6,901 bases of DNA from Sphingomonadaceae bacterium (GCA_947451875.1 CANGBE010000076.1:1-6901); one strand, 5' to 3'; counted from the first letter of the stretch, positions 1-5,329 are shown. Numbers and translations are program-made. The notes: generated by a model from the letters alone, not told the origin.

Positions 1-1
1 C

Positions 2-631
2 GCTCTCGCTCTAACCGCCGCCGGTCCTGCCAAGCGCAAGATTGTCGCCCCTCCGCCGCCACCACCGATTGGCGATACGGTGAAGATCGCGATGGTCACC
101 GATCTTGGCACCATCGAGCTGGAACTCGATCACAAGCACGCGCCGATCACGACTGAGAACTTCGTGCGCTATGCCGATCAGCGCCGCTTTGACGGTGCGA
201 TTTTCTATCGGGTGATGCGGCTGAAGTGGGGCCAGCAGCCCAACGGCCTGATCCAGGGCGGGCTGCAGGGCAATCCGCTGAAAGTGCTGAAGCCCATCGC
301 CCACGAGCCGACCAGCCAGACCGGCCTGCTGCACAAGGCGGGCGCGATCTCCATGGCGCGCAATGCACCGGGCACCGCCATGGCCGATTTTTCGATCCTG
401 CTGTCTGAACTTGAAGGGCTCAACGCCGATCCCAAGTCTGACAACCCTGAATTGCAGGCTGGCTTTGCAGTGTTCGGCTATGTCTCCTCGGGCATGGATG
501 TGGTGCGCAAGATCTATGACGTGCCGCTCAGTGAAACCAAGGGGCAGGGGGTGATGAAGGGCCAGATGATCGACGTGCCGGTAAAGATAATCTCGGTGCG
601 GCGGGTTGCCGAAGCGAAGCTGCAGCCATGA
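2..631 (+). CDS. Exported cyclophilin-type peptidyl-prolyl cis-trans isomerase (5' partial)
   Basis: Cyclophilin-fold proline isomerase, expected to help fold proteins in the periplasm. The frame is open from base 2, so the true start lies outside the window. A GTG at 80 would give a 183-residue protein, but the preceding codons read as the end of a signal peptide (ALALTAAG) followed by a six-proline linker, which argues that 80 is not the start. Cyclophilin landmarks appear in order: strand GTIELEL, the FYRV motif with the catalytic Arg codon at 209-211, GLIQGG, the GAISMARN/PGTAMADFSI segment, and AVFGYVSSGMDVV near the C-terminus. In the segment equivalent to the SQFFI of human CypA the protein has ADFSI (383-397), so two active-site positions differ, while Arg is kept. 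The stop overlaps the ATG of the next gene (ATGA, 628-631), pointing to one operon. Family assignment is firm; periplasmic location is inferred from the partial leader. Confidence 0.9.
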   Translation, partial: ALALTAAGPAKRKIVAPPPPPPIGDTVKIAMVTDLGTIELELDHKHAPITTENFVRYADQRRFDGAIFYRVMRLKWGQQPNGLIQGGLQGNPLKVLKPIAHEPTSQTGLLHKAGAISMARNAPGTAMADFSILLSELEGLNADPKSDNPELQAGFAVFGYVSSGMDVVRKIYDVPLSETKGQGVMKGQMIDVPVKIISVRRVAEAKLQP

Positions 632-1314
632 GCGGGTTCGTGTTCCCGCCCGCCCCGACACCCAGCTTAGCCATTGCTGGCAGCACCCAGCGCTTCCCCG
701 TTCGGCGGATATTTTGCGTGGGCCGCAACTATGCTGAACACGCCCGCGAAATGGGCGACGAGAGCCGCGAGCCGCCGTTCTTCTTCACCAAGCCTGCTGA
801 TGCTGTGGTTGAAAGCGGGAGCACTATTCCCTTCCCACCGCTCACCGCCCACTTGCATCACGAGATCGAACTGGTCATCGCCATAGGCAAGGGCGGGGCA
901 GGCATCGCGGAAAGTGCCGCACTCGATCACGTCTTCGGCTATGCTGTCGGCATTGACCTCACACGGCGCGACCTGCAGAACGCCGCCAAGGACAAGGGCC
1001 GCCCGTGGGACTGGGGCAAGGCCTTTGACAACAGCGCCCCCTGCGCTGCTATCGTCCCGGCTGCACATGCCGGAAGCCCTCAAGACGCACGCATCTGGCT
1101 GACGGTGGATGGCACCGTGCGGCAGGATTCGCGCACGGCTGAGATGATTTGGTCCATCCCCGAAGTGATTGCCATCGCCTCACAGGCGGTAGAGCTGGCG
1201 CCGGGCGATCTGATCTTCACCGGCACCCCCGCAGGCGTGGGCAAGATTACGCCGGGGCAGGTGGTGACCGGCGGGATTGAAGGTCTGGGTGAGATTTGGG
1301 TTAAGGTGGGTTGA
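628..1314 (+). CDS. FAHD1-like fumarylacetoacetate hydrolase family protein
   Basis: A 228-residue enzyme of the FAH superfamily, short form. Family members cleave or decarboxylate acylpyruvates (fumarylpyruvate, maleylpyruvate, oxaloacetate) or tautomerise oxaloacetate, using Mg2+ or Mn2+. Visible signature: VGRNYAEHAREMG (31-43), with His38 and Glu41 matching the His/Glu pair of human FAHD1; HHEIELVI with metal ligands Glu79 and Glu81; GIDLTRRDLQ with the third ligand Asp110; KGRPWDWGKAFD with a Lys at 123; and the closing motifs GDLIFTGTPAGVG (193-205) and IEGLGEI. All catalytic and metal residues are present, so it should be active. The first ~26 residues are extra to the catalytic domain. 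The start is the ATG inside the ATGA overlap with the cyclophilin gene, so translation is probably coupled. No aromatic degradation genes are visible nearby, so a housekeeping FAHD1-type role (oxaloacetate/acylpyruvate handling) is more likely than a pathway-specific one; the substrate cannot be read from sequence. Confidence 0.92.
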   Translation: MSGFVFPPAPTPSLAIAGSTQRFPVRRIFCVGRNYAEHAREMGDESREPPFFFTKPADAVVESGSTIPFPPLTAHLHHEIELVIAIGKGGAGIAESAALDHVFGYAVGIDLTRRDLQNAAKDKGRPWDWGKAFDNSAPCAAIVPAAHAGSPQDARIWLTVDGTVRQDSRTAEMIWSIPEVIAIASQAVELAPGDLIFTGTPAGVGKITPGQVVTGGIEGLGEIWVKVG

Positions 1315-1318
1315 AAGA

Positions 1319-1961
1319 TTACCCCCTAACCCCCATCCGCCGGTAACTCAGCGCCTCCGCCACATGAATGCGCCCGACGTGCTCAACCCCGGCAAGGTCA
1401 GCCACAGTCCGGGCAACACGCAGCATCCGGGTGTAACCCCGCGCTGATAACCGCATTGCTTCCGCTGCCTGCAACAGCAGCTTGCGGCCCGGCTCGTCCG
1501 GCGTGGCGAACATTTCGAGGCCCTCACCGTCGATCTCGGCATTTGTGCGGGCGCCTGTCTTTTCAAAACGAGCGGTCTGGATGGCGCGGGCTTTTGCTAC
1601 TCTGGCCGCAACCTCTGCCGAGCCCTCGGCAGGCGGGGGCACCCACCGCGACATATTCGCTGATCTGCTCAGCGTCGGTCACCCCCATCGCTGCAAGAAG
1701 CGCGAGGGCAATCGGCAGATCGTAGTGCGAGCCTTCCTTGGGCAGGTCTGCAGGTGAAAGGTTGATGGTGATACGCTTGGGCGGGAGCGAGAGGCCCATG
1801 GCAGAGAGCGCGGCGTGGACGCGTTCCTTACTTTCGTTCACCGCTTTGTCCGGCAGGCCAACAACGTTGAAGCGTGGCATACCGGGGGCGATCTGGCACT
1901 GCACCTCTACCGAGCGGGCCTCCAAGCCCAAGTAGGCAACTGTCGATACTAAAGCTACCAC
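1319..1961 (-). pseudogene. comM: comM remnant with internal deletion and frameshift
   Basis: Remains of the Mg-chelatase-like AAA+ protein ComM, known elsewhere as a branch-migration helicase that aids integration of DNA during natural transformation. Starting at GTG 1961-1959, about 106 residues match the ComM N-terminal domain (STVAYLGLEA, NVVGLPDKAV, INLSPADLPKEG, YDLPIALALL). They stop at EYVAVG, around base 1641. The next bases, in another frame, encode the C-terminal ~106 residues (PPPAEGSAEVAARV, LSARGYTRMLRVARTVADL, HVAEALSYR) to the stop at 1319-1321. ComM is usually about 500 residues, so roughly 290 codons are gone, including the Walker A and B ATPase motifs. The two halves are out of frame: the N-terminal frame would stop at 1563, giving about 132 residues, of which the last ~26 are not ComM-like. 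Both halves are otherwise free of stops, so the loss looks recent. An assembly error cannot be excluded from one sequence. Confidence 0.9.
1639..1643 (-). other. comM: Deletion junction within comM
   Basis: On the minus strand, codons for Y-V-A-V-G (1655-1641) continue the ComM N-terminal domain. From about 1639 the sequence reads P-P-P-A-E-G in the other frame and continues the C-terminal domain. The switch falls within a few bases, with no inserted sequence, target duplication or IS end visible. At most one or two bases could be shared between the two sides, which fits a simple deletion rather than excision of a mobile element. Confidence 0.75.
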
Positions 1962-2055
1962 CGAGCACCTCCGCAAAATTACGTAAGTGTTTGATGCAGG
2001 GGTATCTTGATTCTGTCGAGTGATGCCTGAGCAGTTTGAACCGGTCTGGAGGTAA
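1962..2055. other. Intergenic region between the glycosyltransferase gene and the comM remnant
   Basis: A 94-bp spacer between two minus-strand genes. It holds the comM Shine-Dalgarno sequence, an 8-bp palindrome TTACGTAA (1979-1986) just upstream of it, and is less GC-rich than its surroundings, as expected for a promoter region. I see no stem followed by a T-run that would terminate the upstream gene, and no convincing -35/-10 pair. Confidence 0.4.
1967..1972 (-). promoter_or_regulatory. comM: Ribosome binding site of the comM remnant
   Basis: The minus strand reads GGAGGT at 1972-1967, a perfect Shine-Dalgarno core, five bases before GTG at 1961. It selects this GTG as the original comM start, although the frame stays open upstream to 2138. 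That the signal is intact also supports a recent inactivation. Confidence 0.75.
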
Positions 2056-3603
2056 TTACTTAGTCCCTGCCGTCGGTTGCCGCATGGTCTCCTTGCGAAA
2101 CCACAGGCTGACCTTGTGGCGCTTGGCCTGCTCGACATAGTGTAGCTCGATCTCGCGCGCGATTACCGGATCACTGCGTGCCCAATCGAGCCATTCGAAG
2201 GGGCGGCCGAACAGCAGATGGTCGATCATCAGCACATCGGGCTTGTTGTTGACGAGGTCTTCGCGCAGCCGGTCGCGTTCTGCCAGCGCAATCGCTTCAA
2301 GCTCGGCGCGTTTTTCGGCAGTCAGGCCATTGCGTTCACGCAGCAGCAGCATCGCACCGCCGCCGATGATCTGCGATCCGGCGGCGCTCGCCCAAGTGCC
2401 GTCGAGTCGGCGAACCAGTGGCTCGCCAATGCCGACATAGTGGCTGATCTGCAGTAGCTTGGGATGCGGCGGAGCGAATTCGCGGATCGGCACATCGAGG
2501 TCATCATATTCATTGGGCAACGGCACCAGAAGCACGAAAAGCGGGAAGGCAGCAACGATTCCCAGTGCCTGACGCAGCGGGGAAAGCGTACCAGCCAGCA
2601 GGGCAGGGGCGGTCAGCCCGCTCGCCAGCGCAAAGATGCACAGCGGCAGGTGCGAATAGGTGAAGCCCTTGCCTTGCAGAAGGTAGCCGATCAGCCCGCC
2701 GATACTGGCGAGCAACCATGGCATAGCACCCGCAATGCCGGCCTTGCTCCAGCCCCGGGTTGCGAGCGTGATGAAAACAAAGCCCAGGCTGTATTCCGCC
2801 ATGCGGAACCAGAAGATGGACCCCCAGGACATGCGGATCGGCAGGTAGGCCAGCGTCACAATTCGGGTGGTTTCAAAAGTGTATTCCGGGAAGACCAGCA
2901 CAAGAGTTGCCGCGTAGGCAAAGACAGTTGCCGATGCGGCCAGCATTTCCAGCCCGAACAGCGGACGGATTGAGCGCGCTCTCGCGGCATTCCACAGCAT
3001 CGGCAGACCCACCACCAAGGCATAGTGCGGCCGCATACACATTGCGAAACCGGCACCAATCCCGGCGATGATCCGCAGGTTGCGTGTTGGGGCGTGCCCC
3101 AATGTTGCGGCGGCGGTTAGGGCGACAAAGGGCAGGCAGGTAATGATCGCCAAATGCTCGCGCTGACCGAAGGTTTCGCCGGGGAAAATGATCAGCATAA
3201 ACAGCATGAACAGGCGCAACCTCTGCTGCTCGTCTGCGCTTGCCGCCAAGGGGCGCAGGAATTCGGCAGTCAGCCGGCTCGCGGCAAAGGCCAGAGCCAA
3301 GACCATCGGGATCAGCATCAGATGAGCCGGGAAGTTGAGTACCGATCCCAGCCATGCCGCCGGCATATAGACAAGCACGTTAAGTGGCGGGTTGAGTTCC
3401 AGTACGTCGCGGCCCAGCTTCGCGCCGCCCAGCATCTTTTCGCAGACGGTCAGCAGCCAGCCGAGATCCGGGTTGAGAATTTGGCGCGACTGCACGATCG
3501 TGGCCAGAGCCAGCAGAGCCCATTCCACCCAGCCGGGCCGGAAGGAAACCCGCGGCGCTGGCTGTGTGTCTGGCAGGATCGCAGTTGCATCTCGGCTGGT
3601 CAT
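2056..3603 (-). CDS. Polytopic membrane protein, probable GT-C family glycosyltransferase
   Basis: A 515-residue integral membrane protein. After a short polar N-terminus, hydrophobic segments run from about residue 26 to 361 (roughly ten), followed by a soluble C-terminal part of about 150 residues (366-515). The first long loop carries NPDLGWLL (44-51) and LELNPPLNV (68-76): an acidic residue after the first membrane helix (Asp46), then E-x-NPPL. This is the pattern of GT-C transferases of the PMT/ArnT type, which use polyprenyl-phosphate sugars at the outer face of the inner membrane. GQREHLAI (146-153) and KGFTYSHLP (312-320) are further loop motifs. The C-terminal domain ends with a PDVLMIDH strand and may be periplasmic. 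The ATG at 3603 is preceded only by a weak purine stretch (AGAGCGAG). It probably modifies an envelope glycan or lipid, but donor and acceptor are unknown; flanking genes give no pathway hint. Confidence 0.75.
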   Translation of the reverse strand: MTSRDATAILPDTQPAPRVSFRPGWVEWALLALATIVQSRQILNPDLGWLLTVCEKMLGGAKLGRDVLELNPPLNVLVYMPAAWLGSVLNFPAHLMLIPMVLALAFAASRLTAEFLRPLAASADEQQRLRLFMLFMLIIFPGETFGQREHLAIITCLPFVALTAAATLGHAPTRNLRIIAGIGAGFAMCMRPHYALVVGLPMLWNAARARSIRPLFGLEMLAASATVFAYAATLVLVFPEYTFETTRIVTLAYLPIRMSWGSIFWFRMAEYSLGFVFITLATRGWSKAGIAGAMPWLLASIGGLIGYLLQGKGFTYSHLPLCIFALASGLTAPALLAGTLSPLRQALGIVAAFPLFVLLVPLPNEYDDLDVPIREFAPPHPKLLQISHYVGIGEPLVRRLDGTWASAAGSQIIGGGAMLLLRERNGLTAEKRAELEAIALAERDRLREDLVNNKPDVLMIDHLLFGRPFEWLDWARSDPVIAREIELHYVEQAKRHKVSLWFRKETMRQPTAGTK

Positions 3604-3612
3604 GTCTCGCTC

Positions 3613-3630
3613 TTAACCCATCATGGTTAA
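3613..3630. promoter_or_regulatory. Inverted repeat TTAACC-N6-GGTTAA with CtrA-like half-site
   Basis: Perfect 6-bp arms TTAACC (3613-3618) and GGTTAA (3625-3630) with a 6-bp spacer, starting 10 bp before the ATG of the glycosyltransferase gene. Read on the minus strand, 3630-3623 is TTAACCAT, which equals the half-site described for the alphaproteobacterial cell-cycle regulator CtrA. The two TTAA cores are 10 bp apart rather than the 7 bp of the classical full CtrA box, so the assignment is tentative. Another dyad-binding regulator, or chance, remains possible. Confidence 0.35.
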
Positions 3631-3728
3631 TGCCGTCTTTGCGCCCAAACAGCTTTATCTTCCATTGCTTAGGTTTGGCGGTCAGCAGGCGTTTCTTAAC
3701 TATTTCCGGTAGCACGTCAGTAGCAAGC

Positions 3729-3747
3729 GCCAGCGCATCACGCTGGC
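3729..3747 (+). repeat. Perfect 7-bp hairpin next to a start codon
   Basis: GCCAGCG (3729-3735), loop CATCA, then CGCTGGC (3741-3747). The stem is perfect and GC-rich, and ends three bases before ATG 3751. In the mRNA it would occupy the place of a ribosome binding site. No T-run follows, so it is not a terminator. It could be an operator or an RNA element that limits translation. Confidence 0.5.
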
Positions 3748-3750
3748 ATC

Positions 3751-4476
3751 ATGCGCCGCATTGCCGCCCTTGCCCTTGTCCTCCTCGCCGTCTCCGCAGC
3801 GCCGGCTGCCGCGCAGCAGGTCGTGACCTATGAAGTGGTCGAGGAAGAGGTGATCACCGAGGGTGGTTCCGACCGCTTTGTGGTCTCCAAGCCAGCCGTG
3901 GTGCCGCATGGCATCGCGCAGTTCGGCCCCTTCCGCGTGCTCGATTCGAGCCGCGCAGCGCTGGTCGATGTCACCGATTCGCGAACCCCCGCCGCTTTCG
4001 CCGCCATGCTGAAGGCCTATCCCGCGATTGCCGCGCTGGAGATGATCGAATGCCCGGGCACGATGGATGATACCGCCAACCTGCGGCTGGGCCGGATGAT
4101 TCACGCGCGCGGTCTGGTCACTCATGTGCCGAATGGCGGCTCGGTGCGATCAGGTGCAGTGGAACTGTTTTTGGCTGGCGCGCATCGGGTCGCTGATCGC
4201 AAGGCGGAGTTCGCTGTGCACTCGTGGGAAGACGAAGACGGCAGACAAACCGCCGATTTCGCTGCCGATGCCCCGGTCAATCGCGCCTATCTCGATTACT
4301 ATCACGAGATGGGCATGAGCGAGATTGAGGCGCGCGCTTTCTATGATATGACCAATTCCGTACCCAACCGCGATGCCCGCTGGATGAACGCGGCGCAGAT
4401 GGGGCAATGGGTGAAGTTGGAAAATGCTGTCGCGATCAGCACCACTTCGCTTGACTCGGGCCGGGTGCTTAGGTAA
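3751..4476 (+). CDS. Secreted ClpP-fold-like periplasmic protein (COG3904-like)
   Basis: A 241-residue protein. Residues 1-21 form a clear Sec signal peptide (MRRIAALALVLLAVS, then APAAA before QQ), so the mature protein is periplasmic. The central part resembles the ClpP/crotonase-fold periplasmic proteins grouped as COG3904: LRLGRMIHARGLVTHVP (111-127), then GGSVRSGAVELFLAGAHR (129-146), then AVHSW (155-159). In family members the Ser and His at these places align with the ClpP catalytic pair; here they would be Ser134 and His157, 23 residues apart. Asp199 (FYDMTNSVP), followed by NRDARWM, resembles the ClpP third-residue region, so a full triad is possible. The usual CASAC-like nucleophile segment is replaced by VRSGAVE. 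Function is unknown; protease or signal-peptide-peptidase-like activity is only an inference. No Shine-Dalgarno is seen, and the gene ends 64 bp before rpmH. Confidence 0.75.
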   Translation: MRRIAALALVLLAVSAAPAAAQQVVTYEVVEEEVITEGGSDRFVVSKPAVVPHGIAQFGPFRVLDSSRAALVDVTDSRTPAAFAAMLKAYPAIAALEMIECPGTMDDTANLRLGRMIHARGLVTHVPNGGSVRSGAVELFLAGAHRVADRKAEFAVHSWEDEDGRQTADFAADAPVNRAYLDYYHEMGMSEIEARAFYDMTNSVPNRDARWMNAAQMGQWVKLENAVAISTTSLDSGRVLR

Positions 4477-4479
4477 CGG
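4451..4479 (+). promoter_or_regulatory. Possible promoter for the rpmH cluster
   Basis: TTGACT (4451-4456) and TAACGG (4474-4479) are separated by exactly 17 bp, ahead of rpmH and overlapping the end of the preceding gene. The -35 box is good. The -10 box is a poor match to TATAAT, so this is a weak candidate; transcription may also come from further upstream. Confidence 0.25.
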
Positions 4480-4496
4480 CGCGCCTTCCAAGTTTC

Positions 4497-4510
4497 GGTC
4501 CCTGTGGACC
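4497..4510 (+). repeat. Short perfect hairpin in the rpmH leader
   Basis: GGTCC (4497-4501), loop CTGT, GGACC (4506-4510), located 30 bp before the rpmH start codon. There is no T-run after it, so it is not a standard terminator of the preceding gene. It would lie in the 5' leader of rpmH mRNA if the promoter is upstream. A role is not shown, and a 5-bp stem can occur by chance. Confidence 0.4.
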
Positions 4511-4540
4511 AGTCCAATTTCGATCTTAAGGGTTTTTCCG

Positions 4541-4675
4541 ATGAAGCGCACATTCCAGCCCAGCCGGCTCGTCCGCGCCCGCCGCCACGGTTTCCGTGCC
4601 CGCGGTGCCACTGTTGGTGGTCGCAAGGTGCTTGCTGCCCGCCGCGCGCGTGGCCGCAAGAAGCTTTCGGCCTGA
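4541..4675 (+). CDS. rpmH: 50S ribosomal protein L34
   Basis: A 44-residue, very basic protein of the large ribosomal subunit. It carries the L34 signature from its first residues (MKRTFQPS, then RRHGFRAR, VGGRKVL, RRARGRKKLSA) at the usual family length. The position that is usually Met or Lys after HGFRAR is Gly22 here, a small departure from what I recall for the family. The ATG is preceded by AAGGG (4528-4532) with an 8-nt spacer. It is the first gene of the rpmH-rnpA-yidD-yidC cluster, and its stop lies 8 nt before the rnpA start, so translation of the two is probably coupled. In alphaproteobacteria this cluster is normally away from dnaA, consistent with the unrelated gene upstream here. 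Confidence 0.97.
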   Translation: MKRTFQPSRLVRARRHGFRARGATVGGRKVLAARRARGRKKLSA

Positions 4676-4683
4676 GCATTACA

Positions 4684-5052
4684 ATGAAACTGCCCGTCCT
4701 TTCCAGGCGGGCGGATTTCCTAGCCGCCAACCGGGGTTTGCGTATAGCACGCCCCGGTTTCGTTTTGCTGGCGCGCCCCAACGAAGCCGACGCCATGCGA
4801 TTCGGCATCACCGTCACCAAGAAAATCGGCAACGCAGTCGTCCGGAACCGGATGAAGCGGCGTTTTCGCGAACTGCTGCGCGATGCCTTGCCTGCGGAGG
4901 GCCTGGCTGGCCATGATCACGTGCTGATCGGACGCGAAGGTGGGGTGGAGCGCGACTTTGCCCTGCTGCGTCAGGAACTCAGCGCTGCGCTGGCCAAGGC
5001 GGCACAGGGCAAAGGCGATCCGCCGCGTAAAGCACGGCCGCCCAAGAAGTGA
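4684..5052 (+). CDS. rnpA: Ribonuclease P protein component
   Basis: The protein subunit of RNase P, which binds the catalytic RNA and the 5' leader of precursor tRNAs so that the leader is cut off. The product has 122 residues from ATG 4684. It starts MKLPVLSRRADFLAANRG, the usual N-terminal substrate-binding region, and has the diagnostic RFGITVTKK (39-47) and GNAVVRNRMKRRFRE (49-63, the basic RNR motif). The last ~15 residues are a Lys/Arg/Pro-rich tail. Only a weak GAG (4674-4676) precedes the ATG, so ribosomes probably arrive from rpmH, whose stop is 8 nt upstream. The frame stays open without a stop back to GTG 4504, passing over all of rpmH; the upstream part does not look like RnpA, so ATG 4684 is preferred. 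Confidence 0.96.
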   Translation: MKLPVLSRRADFLAANRGLRIARPGFVLLARPNEADAMRFGITVTKKIGNAVVRNRMKRRFRELLRDALPAEGLAGHDHVLIGREGGVERDFALLRQELSAALAKAAQGKGDPPRKARPPKK

Positions 5053-5065
5053 AGGGGCTGGGCAA

Positions 5066-5275
5066 GTGAAACGCCTCTTCATCCTCATCGCGCGGGGCTG
5101 GCAGAAAGGCCCTTCGCGGATACTTCCACCCACATGCCGCTATGCTCCGTCCTGCTCCGAATATACCATTCAGGCGCTCGAAAAGTATGGCGCGATTAGG
5201 GGTGGCTGGATGGCGGCGAAGCGGCTAATGCGCTGCCACCCTTGGGGGGGACATGGGTATGATCCGGTGCCTTGA
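5066..5275 (+). CDS. yidD: Membrane protein insertion efficiency factor YidD
   Basis: A 69-residue member of the YidD family, small proteins associated with the inner face of the cytoplasmic membrane that support insertion of membrane proteins through YidC/Sec. Family marks: an amphipathic or hydrophobic start (KRLFILIARGWQ), the conserved core PTCRYAPSCSEYTIQALEKYG (22-42) with Cys24 and Cys30, RGGWMAAKRLMRCHPW with Cys57, and the closing GGHGYDPVP. The start is GTG 5066, supported by AAGGGG at 5052-5057 with an 8-nt spacer, which overlaps the last base of the rnpA stop codon. A run of seven G at 5244-5250 encodes part of the WGGH motif; the frame is correct as it stands. Its place between rnpA and yidC is the usual one. 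Confidence 0.96.
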   Translation: MKRLFILIARGWQKGPSRILPPTCRYAPSCSEYTIQALEKYGAIRGGWMAAKRLMRCHPWGGHGYDPVP

Positions 5276-5329
5276 ATAGCCCGGCCTCAGACCTTACTTC
5301 CCACTGTATTACTATTATAGGACGCCTTC

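Larger units (their letters stand above)
3604..3750. promoter_or_regulatory. Divergent intergenic region
   Basis: This 147-bp gap separates the minus-strand glycosyltransferase gene and the plus-strand secreted-protein gene, so it must hold promoters for both. It contains two inverted repeats (listed separately) and AT-richer stretches around 3625-3710. I could not assign a convincing -35/-10 pair in either direction. The plus-strand gene has no Shine-Dalgarno sequence here, and an in-frame TAG at 3721-3723 rules out an earlier start. Confidence 0.5.

Noticed and set aside
80..82. GTG as the start of the cyclophilin gene
   Set aside because: The frame is open upstream to the window edge and encodes signal-peptide-like residues and a proline linker, so the gene is better read as 5' truncated by the window.
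11..661. Open frame of 216 codons on the minus strand
   Set aside because: Antisense to the cyclophilin gene, rich in His and Arg as expected from the reverse of GC-rich codons, and with no recognisable domain.
1962..2138. Upstream extension of the comM frame by 59 codons
   Set aside because: It has no ComM similarity, overlaps the end of the glycosyltransferase gene, and a perfect Shine-Dalgarno at 1967-1972 points to GTG 1961.
2464..2973. Open frame of 169 codons on the plus strand
   Set aside because: Antisense to the glycosyltransferase gene; Gln/Arg/Glu-rich composition without motifs. The membrane protein on the other strand explains the region.
3729..3747. Hairpin as a transcription terminator
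   Set aside because: No T-run follows, and it sits directly before a start codon rather than after a gene on that strand.
4504..4512. DnaA-box-like sequence TGTGGACCA near rpmH, suggesting an origin
   Set aside because: Two mismatches to the consensus, a single copy, no AT-rich unwinding region, and no dnaA or dnaN nearby.
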